From Bacillota bacterium (GTDB lineage Bacteria > Bacillota > Clostridia > Oscillospirales > Ruminococcaceae), in NCBI GenBank assembly GCA_023456995.1, contig JAEWNU010000193.1, forward strand, positions 1 to 5,848: 5,848 nt of DNA, given 5' to 3'. Below, one piece after another: positions 1 to 4,707 of the stretch. The position numbers were made by a program, and so were the translations under genes. Positions within the stretch are counted from its first letter, which is position 1. Each line of letters opens with the position of its first letter. The notes below the pieces were generated by a model. The model had not been told where the DNA came from and made no database searches. It saw only the letters and a list, made by a program, of their open reading frames with translations.

Positions 1-827
1 GGTGAGAGCAGCATATAGGACAGAATTTCACAGCGTGACGAAACATAGGTTGCACGGATAGTGTTGGAGATGATAAGACCGGCAATAAAAGCGCCTGTGA
101 TATTTGCAACACCGAAAAGCTCTTCGGCAACGTAGGCGTAAAAAAAGCAAAAAGCCAATGAAATAATTGCAAAACGCTTTCTGTCCCATGCAGCTGATTC
201 CATCCACTTTTCGATCAACCTGTGCAAAAATCCGCCTACCAGCAGACTGATGCCAAAGAACGCTACAATTTTTAGAAGCACGGTGACCAGGCTAACCGTC
301 TCATCTGCGGCACCTGTAACCGTTGTAAGCAGTATCAGACCGATAATATCGTCAATCAGTGCCGCACCCAAGATGGCGTTACCAGAATTTGTAGAAAGCT
401 TCCCCATTTCTTTGAGGGTTTCTACGGTTATAGAAACCGATGTTGCAGTCAACACGGTACCTACAAACAGATTTTCTAAAAAAACCTCATGCCCGCGATT
501 AAACACCGTCGCAAGAAAATAGCCACCAGCCAAAGGAATTACCACACCGCAAAGCGCAATAAAGAATGCCGCTTTGCCAGATCTGCGCAACTCTTTAATA
601 TCAGTCTGTAAGCCTGCGCCAAACATCAAAACAATAACACCAAGTTCAGACACTTGATTCATAAATTCGGAGGGTTGCACAATGCCAATCAAGCTGGGGC
701 CCAGCAGCAGACCAGCCACAAGTGCGCCTACCACCTGGGGCATATCTACTCTCTTTGTGAGTATTGATAAAGTCTTGGTTACCAAAAGAATAATGGCAAC
801 GTCAAAAATAAAACGATAGGATTCCAT
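1..827 (-). CDS. Na+/H+ antiporter, CPA2 family (GerN/NapA-like), partial: C-terminus beyond left edge
   Basis: Integral membrane antiporter predicted to exchange cytoplasmic Na+ (or K+) for H+. The window holds the first 275 residues; family members have about 390 or more, so the last membrane helices, and any C-terminal nucleotide-binding domain, lie outside. Visible landmarks are a hydrophobic N-terminus (about 5-20), the [14 protein letters not shown] stretch (30-48), [13 protein letters not shown] (61-73), the [12 protein letters not shown] segment (127-138) typical of the unwound helix in this fold, the ion-binding LIDD pair D159-D160, and [13 protein letters not shown] (242-254). Paired aspartates are typical of electrogenic NapA/GerN-type members rather than single-Asp electroneutral ones. 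The ATG at 827 follows an AAAGGTGAT ribosome site at good spacing, and a strong promoter lies about 120 nt upstream. Family assignment is firm; the ion and physiological role (pH homeostasis or spore germination) are inference. Confidence 0.93.
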   Translation of the reverse strand, partial: MESYRFIFDVAIILLVTKTLSILTKRVDMPQVVGALVAGLLLGPSLIGIVQPSEFMNQVSELGVIVLMFGAGLQTDIKELRRSGKAAFFIALCGVVIPLAGGYFLATVFNRGHEVFLENLFVGTVLTATSVSITVETLKEMGKLSTNSGNAILGAALIDDIIGLILLTTVTGAADETVSLVTVLLKIVAFFGISLLVGGFLHRLIEKWMESAAWDRKRFAIISLAFCFFYAYVAEELFGVANITGAFIAGLIISNTIRATYVSSRCEILSYMLLS

Positions 828-955
828 AAAATCACCTTTCTAATTGAACTCTGCTAGCGTGTTGAAAGGAGCGCAGTTGAAGGGGGCAGCGCTATTCAAA
901 TGAAAGAAATGTTACATATTAAAACTACATTGCAATATTTCCTTCGCCATCGCAC

Positions 956-984
956 AGTATAACACTCGGAAAGCGTTAATTCAA
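956..984 (-). promoter_or_regulatory. Sigma-A type promoter of the antiporter gene
   Basis: Read on the minus strand: a -35 box TTGAAT (984-979), a 17-bp spacer, and a -10 box TATACT (961-956) preceded by TG one base upstream (extended -10, 964-963). The predicted start is near 949, giving a leader of about 120 nt before the antiporter ATG at 827. Two consensus-like boxes at ideal spacing, correctly oriented just upstream of a gene, make this one of the better-supported promoters here. I see no known riboswitch in the leader. Confidence 0.65.
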
Positions 985-1000
985 GAGCAATAGTGCGCAT

Positions 1001-1044
1001 ACTATATAAACTTAACGTCACAATTTTATACACTATATATAAAC
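1001..1044. repeat. AT-rich direct repeat upstream of the antiporter promoter
   Basis: ACTATATAAAC at 1001-1011 recurs as ACTATATATAAAC at 1032-1044. The starts are 31 bp apart, about three helical turns, and both copies sit upstream of the -35 box (979-984) of the minus-strand promoter. This could be an UP-element-like AT stretch or a pair of regulator sites; simple AT-rich composition is the main alternative. Confidence 0.35.
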
Positions 1045-1130
1045 ATTTTACAACCTTAACAAAAACAAGTTGCAAATGCGTTTGATCAACTTTGCAGCAA
1101 TAAAATCTTGCCCCGCTTATAGTGCAATTA

Positions 1131-1163
1131 TAAAAGCAGGCGCCGCCTTATCAGAGCGACGCC
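1131..1163 (-). terminator. Rho-independent terminator of the DUF1622 gene
   Basis: On the minus strand, GGCGTCGC (1163-1156) pairs with GCGGCGCC (1146-1139) over 8 bp with a single G-U wobble and a 9-nt loop. It is followed by TGCTTTTATAATT, a short, imperfect U-tract. It begins 45 bp after the stop of the DUF1622 gene and precedes the antiporter promoter, which suggests the antiporter is transcribed separately. The plus strand lacks a U-tract here. Confidence 0.6.
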
Positions 1164-1208
1164 AATGAAAAATATAAAGTTGAGACTAATGACCACAAAA
1201 TTACGACG

Positions 1209-1559
1209 TTAATACTTGTCGTCCGAACTTGGTAATTCCCCACCGCGTTCGGTCTTCATTTCAAAATGTATCATGAAAGACATCAGTCCGCGAAGCAGTA
1301 TAACAGCACCCAGAATGATCAACTCATCCAAGCTTCTGATTAGAACGGTTTTAAGAATTTCTGCTGCCATTTTAAATTCTAGTCCGGTTGCCATATCCTG
1401 TAACAGCATAAATTTAAAGTTATAACGATTCTTTCGAATTACATGGTTCAGGTAATAATAAAAAGCTTTTATCGCGCCAAAGGCGATAATAAAGATTCCG
1501 ATAAGATCTAAAAACGCAATAATGCTGGGCAGAATCAGCTCAATTAAGTGCTCAAGCAT
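1209..1559 (-). CDS. DUF1622 family small membrane protein
   Basis: A 116-residue membrane protein of unknown function. It has a hydrophobic helix at about 11-36, a basic and aromatic patch (YYYLNHVIRKNRYNFK, 34-49), the family-like segment LEFKMAAEILKTVLIRSLDEL (starting at residue 60), a second hydrophobic helix at about 78-98, and a short acidic hydrophilic tail ending PSSDDKY. The middle segment and the two-helix layout match my recollection of DUF1622 proteins, and the length is usual for the family. The ATG at 1559 has an AAGGAG ribosome site (1575-1570) at a 10-nt spacing. It lies 89 bp downstream of the carboxypeptidase gene on the same strand, so it may be co-transcribed or use its own extended -10 promoter at 1636-1644. 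The biochemical role is unknown and the neighbours do not settle it. Confidence 0.85.
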   Translation of the reverse strand: MLEHLIELILPSIIAFLDLIGIFIIAFGAIKAFYYYLNHVIRKNRYNFKFMLLQDMATGLEFKMAAEILKTVLIRSLDELIILGAVILLRGLMSFMIHFEMKTERGGELPSSDDKY

Positions 1560-1594
1560 AATTGGTGCGCTCCTTAAAGCAGGGTTGGCTGCTG

Positions 1595-1633
1595 TTTTTC
1601 AACTGCTGACATCCCGGTTTTTTGACTTCTGAC
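1595..1633. repeat. Imperfect 16-bp direct repeat between carboxypeptidase and DUF1622 genes
   Basis: Positions 1595-1610 (TTTTTCAACTGCTGAC) and 1618-1633 (TTTTTTGACTTCTGAC) match at 13 of 16 bases, with starts 23 bp apart. The second copy overlaps the predicted transcription start of the candidate DUF1622 promoter and the first lies just downstream, a layout compatible with operator half-sites. Chance similarity cannot be excluded for a repeat this short. Confidence 0.35.
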
Positions 1634-1635
1634 AC

Positions 1636-1644
1636 ATAATATCA
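1636..1644 (-). promoter_or_regulatory. Candidate extended -10 promoter for the DUF1622 gene
   Basis: On the minus strand, TGATATTAT (1644-1636) is an extended -10 (TG, one base, TATTAT). The -35 position, 17 bp further upstream inside the end of the carboxypeptidase gene, reads TCTGAG and is poor. The predicted start is near 1629, with a leader of about 70 nt. Read-through from the peptidase gene is an equally good explanation of DUF1622 expression. Confidence 0.35.
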
Positions 1645-1648
1645 AAAA

Positions 1649-2413
1649 CTAGTTGCCACTCAGACGCGAAACATATTCTTCAAGACATTCGCCGCTTTCG
1701 TGCATTGCTGCTGCATGTTCTTTGCCTACATAGCGAACGTGCCATGGTTCGTAGGTGATGCCGGTAATATCCTGCTTATCTTCTGGGTAGCGGATGACAA
1801 AGCCATACTCCCAACTGTGGGCGGCCATCCAGATACCGGCATCTGTATTAGCAAAAGCATGGTTTAGTACCTGATGTGAGGGGGTAACGATGTCAAGTGC
1901 CAGACCGGTATGGTGTTCACTGGTGCCAGGAGGTGCCACCCATCGCCTGGCTTCTATAACAGCATCCTCTTGCGAAAGCCCTAATGAGAGTTGTTTATTC
2001 ACCTGCTTTTCAAAAAGCTGGCGTGATTGCTCAATTGTGCGGTAACCATAACATATAATCAGGGCGACCCCGTCGTTTGAAGCGGCTGTAACCAGTTCGT
2101 CAACCGCATCGGTAATACGTGCATCCACTTCGTAGCCATAACGAGTCATGGCGAGATCTACCGACCAACCATCGGCAAGGGGGTGCCCGAAATTGACCAA
2201 CATCAGCCGCCAGTCATCTAACTCAGCAGCCGGTTCAGACTGGGAGGACATCGAAACCTCAGACGACGAAATGGGAGATTGGCTTTCCGATGGTTTAGCC
2301 GGTTGAGAAATCTCTGAAGAGGATGATTGGTTGGGGTTAAGATCAATTGCCTCACGGTTGCAACCACATATCAGCAATCCGGCGCATAATAAAGCAATAA
2401 GATATCGCGACAA
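1649..2413 (-). CDS. VanY/LdcB-type D-alanyl-D-alanine (or L,D-) carboxypeptidase, lipoprotein
   Basis: Zinc peptidase predicted to remove the terminal D-alanine from peptidoglycan stem peptides outside the membrane. Numbered from the TTG at 2413 (254 residues): a basic, hydrophobic signal peptide ending in lipobox ICGC with lipidated Cys18; a Ser/Pro/Glu-rich linker at about 29-61; then the catalytic domain. Domain landmarks are YGYRTIEQSRQLF (122-134), SEHHTGLALD (165-174) with zinc ligands His167 and Asp174, and YEPWHVRYVG (221-230) with catalytic Glu222 and third ligand His225, so all catalytic residues are present. The longest reading starts at a TTG at 2419, but AAAAGGAG (2429-2422) lies only 2 nt from it and 8 nt from the TTG at 2413, which I prefer. 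Sequence alone cannot decide between D,D- and L,D-carboxypeptidase activity. It is divergent from the DUF5658 gene; no convincing promoter was found. Confidence 0.92.
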   Translation of the reverse strand: MSRYLIALLCAGLLICGCNREAIDLNPNQSSSSEISQPAKPSESQSPISSSEVSMSSQSEPAAELDDWRLMLVNFGHPLADGWSVDLAMTRYGYEVDARITDAVDELVTAASNDGVALIICYGYRTIEQSRQLFEKQVNKQLSLGLSQEDAVIEARRWVAPPGTSEHHTGLALDIVTPSHQVLNHAFANTDAGIWMAAHSWEYGFVIRYPEDKQDITGITYEPWHVRYVGKEHAAAMHESGECLEEYVSRLSGN

Positions 2414-2421
2414 TAACAAGA

Positions 2422-2429
2422 CTCCTTTT
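2422..2429 (-). promoter_or_regulatory. Ribosome binding site that sets the carboxypeptidase TTG start
   Basis: AAAAGGAG on the minus strand. The first possible TTG (2419-2417) is only 2 nt away, while the TTG at 2413-2411 is 8 nt away, the usual distance. There is no ATG or GTG alternative nearby. The choice shortens the protein by two residues without touching the signal peptide core. Confidence 0.65.
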
Positions 2430-2474
2430 AATTCACTTTTGTGTGCCTGATGTATTTTATTTTCTCACAGAACA

Positions 2475-2489
2475 CCTTGTTTAGCAAGG
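2475..2489. repeat. Short inverted repeat between divergent genes
   Basis: CCTTG (2475-2479), a 5-nt centre, and CAAGG (2485-2489). This perfect but short dyad lies roughly midway between the divergent carboxypeptidase and DUF5658 genes (intergenic 2414-2544). It could be an operator; the arms are too short for a firm claim. I found no convincing sigma-A promoter on either strand of this gap. Confidence 0.3.
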
Positions 2490-2544
2490 AATATTCAATT
2501 TTTACCTGGAAATGCTAAATAAAAACACCTAGGAGGATTAAAAA

Positions 2545-2886
2545 ATGCCCCCTTTCATGCAGCGTTGCACCAGCAGCGGGGTAAGAATACGCATGCTGCT
2601 TTTGTATGCGCTAAATATTCTGGATATGGTTGCAACAAAATTTCTGATGCAAACCGGAAAATTCCGCGAGATGAACCCTGTTATGGCACTGGCCCTGCAA
2701 AGCGACTGGGCCACGCTGTTATTAAAGCTGCTATTGCCTGCCGCGCTAATGGTTTATCTTGACCGACGGCTACGGTTTGCTGATACACACCACTTGAAAC
2801 TTACGGCGCGTGTACTTGAGGTGTTGATTTTTGTCTATTGCATTGTCAGCTTGCTGCACCTGTGGCTGTATTGGATCAGCTTATAA
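2545..2886 (+). CDS. DUF5658-like small membrane protein
   Basis: A 113-residue protein with three predicted membrane helices (about 17-35, 55-73 and 91-110) separated by short polar loops. The first helix and following loop carry LNILDMVATKFLMQTG, then REMNPVM, with Asn24, Asp27, Thr31, Glu42, Asn44 and Pro45. This D...T...G...E-x-NP pattern is what I associate with DUF5658, whose function is unknown. A basic loop (LDRRLR, 72-77) follows the second helix. The ATG has a textbook AGGAGG (2531-2536) with an 8-nt spacer, so the start is secure. The gene stands alone on the plus strand, divergent from the carboxypeptidase and convergent with coaX. An overlapping 65-codon reading frame inside it has no ribosome site and is a shadow. 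Confidence is high that it is a gene, moderate for the family name. Confidence 0.8.
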   Translation: MPPFMQRCTSSGVRIRMLLLYALNILDMVATKFLMQTGKFREMNPVMALALQSDWATLLLKLLLPAALMVYLDRRLRFADTHHLKLTARVLEVLIFVYCIVSLLHLWLYWISL

Positions 2887-2949
2887 AGCTATCTTATATA
2901 ATGTAAACATGTACAAAAACCTAATAAAAATTCAGGCAATTGCTTTTGC

Positions 2950-2981
2950 AAACAGCGGATGGCGCAAGCCATCCGCTGTTT
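2950..2981. terminator. Perfect 14-bp hairpin with GCAA loop between convergent genes, probable bidirectional terminator
   Basis: AAACAGCGGATGGC (2950-2963), loop GCAA (2964-2967), and GCCATCCGCTGTTT (2968-2981) form an uninterrupted 14-bp stem with a GNRA tetraloop on the plus strand. It begins 9 bp after the coaX stop on the minus strand and 63 bp after the DUF5658 stop on the plus strand, so it fits as the shared end of both transcripts. The only U-run is the TTT at the stem's 3' edge; it is followed by GATC on the plus strand and GCAAAAGC on the minus strand, so the classical U-tract is weak. Confidence 0.6.
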
Positions 2982-2990
2982 GATCGGGCG

Positions 2991-3782
2991 TTACCCTGAT
3001 TTCTCTCTCGCCTTTGGCGCATTCTTGTGATAGAGCAGATAGAGCCCATGCAAAATTAAATCGCTGTCGCAAATAATTTTATGTTGGCAAAGCGGGGCTA
3101 CACAGCTGGTTAAGCCGCCAGTGGCTACCACAGTCGCTGGACAGCCTAGAACGTTTTTTTCTACTCGATCAATCAACCCGTCGATCATGGCGGCATTGCC
3201 ATAAATGGCGCCAGTGCGCATGGCATCCACAGTGTTTTTGCCCAATAGCATCTCGGGCGGCTCCAGGCTGATATGCGGCAGCTGCGATGTACCGGTAGCT
3301 AATGCCTGCACCGAACTGCGCAGACCTGGGATAATCATATAGCCGATGTAATCCCCTTTTTTATCCAGAACGACAAGGGTAGTGGCAGTGCCAAGATCAA
3401 ACACCAAAATTGGCTTTGGATAGCGCGCCAGCGCTGCGACAGCACCCACGATGAGATCACTGCCCACACGTGCAGGGTTATCAGTTAGGATGTTTAATCC
3501 AGTTTTGACGCCTGCGCCTACCAGCAGCGGACGCTTGCCGGTTATTTTCTCCACCGCGCTCTGCATTGCAGCACTCAGGGGAGGTACCACCGACGAAATA
3601 ATCGCACCTTCGATATCGGCAGGGATGACCTTGTGCAGTGCTAATAGTTCCATTAAAAGAGAGGCATATTCGTAATCGGTTTTGTCTGGGTCTGTACGCA
3701 GTCGCGCTGTAAAAAGCACAGTCTCATCCCGCATGCCCCCGAGGACAACGTTGGTATTCCCGATATCGATTGCGATAATCAT
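2991..3782 (-). CDS. coaX: Type III pantothenate kinase CoaX
   Basis: Cytoplasmic kinase that phosphorylates pantothenate to 4'-phosphopantothenate, the first step of CoA synthesis; type III enzymes belong to the ASKHA fold. The 263-residue length is normal. Motifs in order: DIGNTN phosphate-binding loop (6-11), SSVVPPL (63-69), NPARVGSDLIVGAVAAL (102-118) with conserved Asp109, DLGTATT (129-135), IIPGL (150-154), GKNT (181-184), GAIYGNAAMIDGLI (191-204), and ATGGL (220-224) near the C-terminus. The family's frequent GADR motif reads GSDL here; the aspartate is kept. The ATG at 3782 is required to keep the N-terminal DIGNTN in its usual place. Its ribosome site (3803-3795) overlaps the last codons of the upstream ECF gene, with a rather long 12-nt spacer. 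The 9-bp gap to that gene implies one transcript, ended by the 2950-2981 hairpin. Confidence 0.97.
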   Translation of the reverse strand: MIIAIDIGNTNVVLGGMRDETVLFTARLRTDPDKTDYEYASLLMELLALHKVIPADIEGAIISSVVPPLSAAMQSAVEKITGKRPLLVGAGVKTGLNILTDNPARVGSDLIVGAVAALARYPKPILVFDLGTATTLVVLDKKGDYIGYMIIPGLRSSVQALATGTSQLPHISLEPPEMLLGKNTVDAMRTGAIYGNAAMIDGLIDRVEKNVLGCPATVVATGGLTSCVAPLCQHKIICDSDLILHGLYLLYHKNAPKAREKSG

Positions 3783-3791
3783 GCGATGAGA

Positions 3792-4445
3792 CTACTCCTT
3801 TCCAAGTGTGCGGCTATGAAGAACCTTATAAAGCGGCGGGCAGATTACCACAGTTAAAAACGCAGCCAGAATAGCCTCTGACACACCATTGACACCCACA
3901 ACGCCCATGATAACGCCAAACAGCGCTTCAAAGCCAATATTGCGTGCTTCAGCATAGCTTGCACCATAAAACAGATAGATACCGCTTAAAACTAAGACGG
4001 TGTTTGTCATCGAACCAAAGAAGCCAGCTGCACCACAGGCCAGAAGAGGCCCAGTGTGACTTTTAAGCCATTTAAAAAGCAGCCCGGCTACCACTCCAAT
4101 TAAAATTCTTGGAACAAAGCAGATTACAAGGCTGCGAAAACCGCCGGAAAAGCGGGGATCAAGACTATAAAACGGGGTAAAGACAAAAGAGGTGACCAAC
4201 GGCTTTAAAGTGTTATTAATCAGGCTGGTCAAACCGAACACACCACCTAAAAAAGCACCAGATTTTGGGCCGAGCAAGCACGCCCCAATGATGACGGGAA
4301 TGTGGATGGTGGTAGCGTTCATAAAGCCGAGCGGAATGTACCCTAAAAAAGGCACGTTGGCCATCACGACAATAATGGCGGAAAAAAGCGCCAAAATCGT
4401 GAGCCGACGAAGATCGGGGCTGCGGTTTGTACGGGTCTCTTGCAT
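3792..4445 (-). CDS. panT: ECF transporter S component, probably pantothenate-specific (PanT)
   Basis: Membrane substrate-binding subunit of an energy-coupling factor importer; the EcfA ATPases and EcfT are not in this window. The 217-residue, multi-helix protein has a basic N-terminus (RTNRSPDLRR) before helix 1, which contains the small-residue pattern Ala19xxxAla23 of the type that contacts EcfT. Conserved-looking stretches are FLGYIPLGFMNATTIHIPV (33-51), GPKSGAFLGGVFGLTS (59-74), GSMTNTVLVLSGIYL (144-158) and GVNGVSEAILAAFLTVVI (184-201). Family membership is clear. Pantothenate specificity is inferred mainly from the 9-bp link to coaX and the divergent coaBC. A longer reading begins at a GTG at 4499, but AGGAGG (4459-4454) lies 8 nt before the ATG at 4445 and the extra residues are Gln/Glu-rich and unlike the family, so I chose the ATG. 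Confidence 0.87.
   Translation of the reverse strand: MQETRTNRSPDLRRLTILALFSAIIVVMANVPFLGYIPLGFMNATTIHIPVIIGACLLGPKSGAFLGGVFGLTSLINNTLKPLVTSFVFTPFYSLDPRFSGGFRSLVICFVPRILIGVVAGLLFKWLKSHTGPLLACGAAGFFGSMTNTVLVLSGIYLFYGASYAEARNIGFEALFGVIMGVVGVNGVSEAILAAFLTVVICPPLYKVLHSRTLGKE
3795..3803 (-). promoter_or_regulatory. Ribosome binding site of coaX, inside the end of the ECF gene
   Basis: GGAAAGGAG on the minus strand also encodes the last residues Gly-Lys-Glu of the ECF S component. The 12-nt spacer to the coaX ATG is longer than usual. The placement suggests that translation of coaX is coupled to that of the upstream gene. Confidence 0.6.
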
Positions 4446-4453
4446 ATTTAATT

Positions 4454-4459
4454 CCTCCT
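4454..4459 (-). promoter_or_regulatory. Ribosome binding site that fixes the panT ATG start
   Basis: A perfect AGGAGG on the minus strand, 8 nt before the ATG at 4445. The competing in-frame GTG at 4499 has no comparable site, so the upstream 18 codons are most likely leader. Confidence 0.8.
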
Positions 4460-4571
4460 GCTGCTGTTCGCCATTTTGGGATACAGCGCAATTATTCACC
4501 GAGCCAACACAGCGTATTCATCATTCTTCAGGGCGAATTTACTCTTCGGCGCAGCGACGCTTTAAATCGCC

Positions 4572-4600
4572 TTGCCAAATGAGATATCCGGTGATAAAAT
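4572..4600 (+). promoter_or_regulatory. Sigma-A type promoter for coaBC
   Basis: A -35 box TTGCCA (4572-4577, 5 of 6 consensus), a 17-bp spacer, and a -10 box TAAAAT (4595-4600, 5 of 6) preceded by TGA (extended -10). The predicted start is near 4607, giving a leader of about 100 nt before the coaBC ATG at 4708. A weaker alternative, TTGCTG (4614-4619) with TATTAT (4636-4641) and a 16-bp spacer, lies downstream. Confidence 0.6.
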
Positions 4601-4636
4601 GAATAAAATTATGTTGCTGTACGGCTGGCTTTGATT

Positions 4637-4665
4637 ATTATAACGCCTAAGCCACATAAACACAA
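4637..4665 (-). promoter_or_regulatory. Candidate promoter for panT-coaX
   Basis: On the minus strand, TTGTGT (4665-4660), a 17-bp spacer, and a perfect -10 TATAAT (4642-4637). The -35 matches only in its first three bases. The predicted start is near 4630, with a leader of about 185 nt to the panT ATG. It faces the coaBC promoter, so each transcript would cross the other's promoter. Confidence 0.5.
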
Positions 4666-4707
4666 TGTCTTTGCAAAAAACCGTAAAATGGAAAGGGCGT
4701 GTACCAA

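Larger units (their letters stand above)
828..1208. other. 381-bp intergenic region without a gene
   Basis: No convincing coding region on either strand. From right to left it holds the terminator-like hairpin of the DUF1622 gene (1131-1163), an inverted pair TGCAAA (1071-1076)/TTTGCA (1091-1096) flanking TTGATCAA, the AT-rich direct repeat (1001-1044), the antiporter promoter (956-984) and its leader with a ribosome site next to 828. The inverted pair might be a protein-binding site, but it has no clear relation to a promoter. I saw no tRNA or recognisable small RNA. Confidence 0.6.

Noticed and set aside
250..522. Plus-strand 90-codon frame rich in Ser/Thr/Val
   Set aside because: It is the complement of the antiporter's hydrophobic helices; the minus strand encodes the family motifs.
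1071..1096. TGCAAA...TTTGCA inverted pair around TTGATCAA
   Set aside because: The centres of the two dyads do not coincide and there is no clear promoter beside them, so it is mentioned only under the intergenic entry.
1578..1599. AGCAG/CTGCT hairpin followed by TTTTT on the plus strand, terminator-like
   Set aside because: No plus-strand gene lies upstream of it, the stem is only 5 bp, and both neighbours are on the minus strand.
2494..2521. TTCAAT/TAAATA as a promoter for the DUF5658 gene
   Set aside because: Weak -35, 16-bp spacer, and the start would fall at the ribosome site, leaving essentially no leader.
2897..2902. TATAAT on the plus strand just after the DUF5658 gene
   Set aside because: No reasonable -35 box at 16-18 bp, and only the 3' end of the convergent coaX gene lies downstream; AT-rich chance match.
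4446..4499. N-terminal extension of the ECF gene from a GTG at 4499
   Set aside because: The 18 extra codons are Gln/Glu-rich, the GTG lacks a ribosome site, and a perfect AGGAGG sits 8 nt before the ATG at 4445.
4192..4602. Plus-strand open frame of 136 codons opposite the ECF gene
   Set aside because: It is antisense to a clear family member, has no ribosome site, and the composition is that of a shadow frame.
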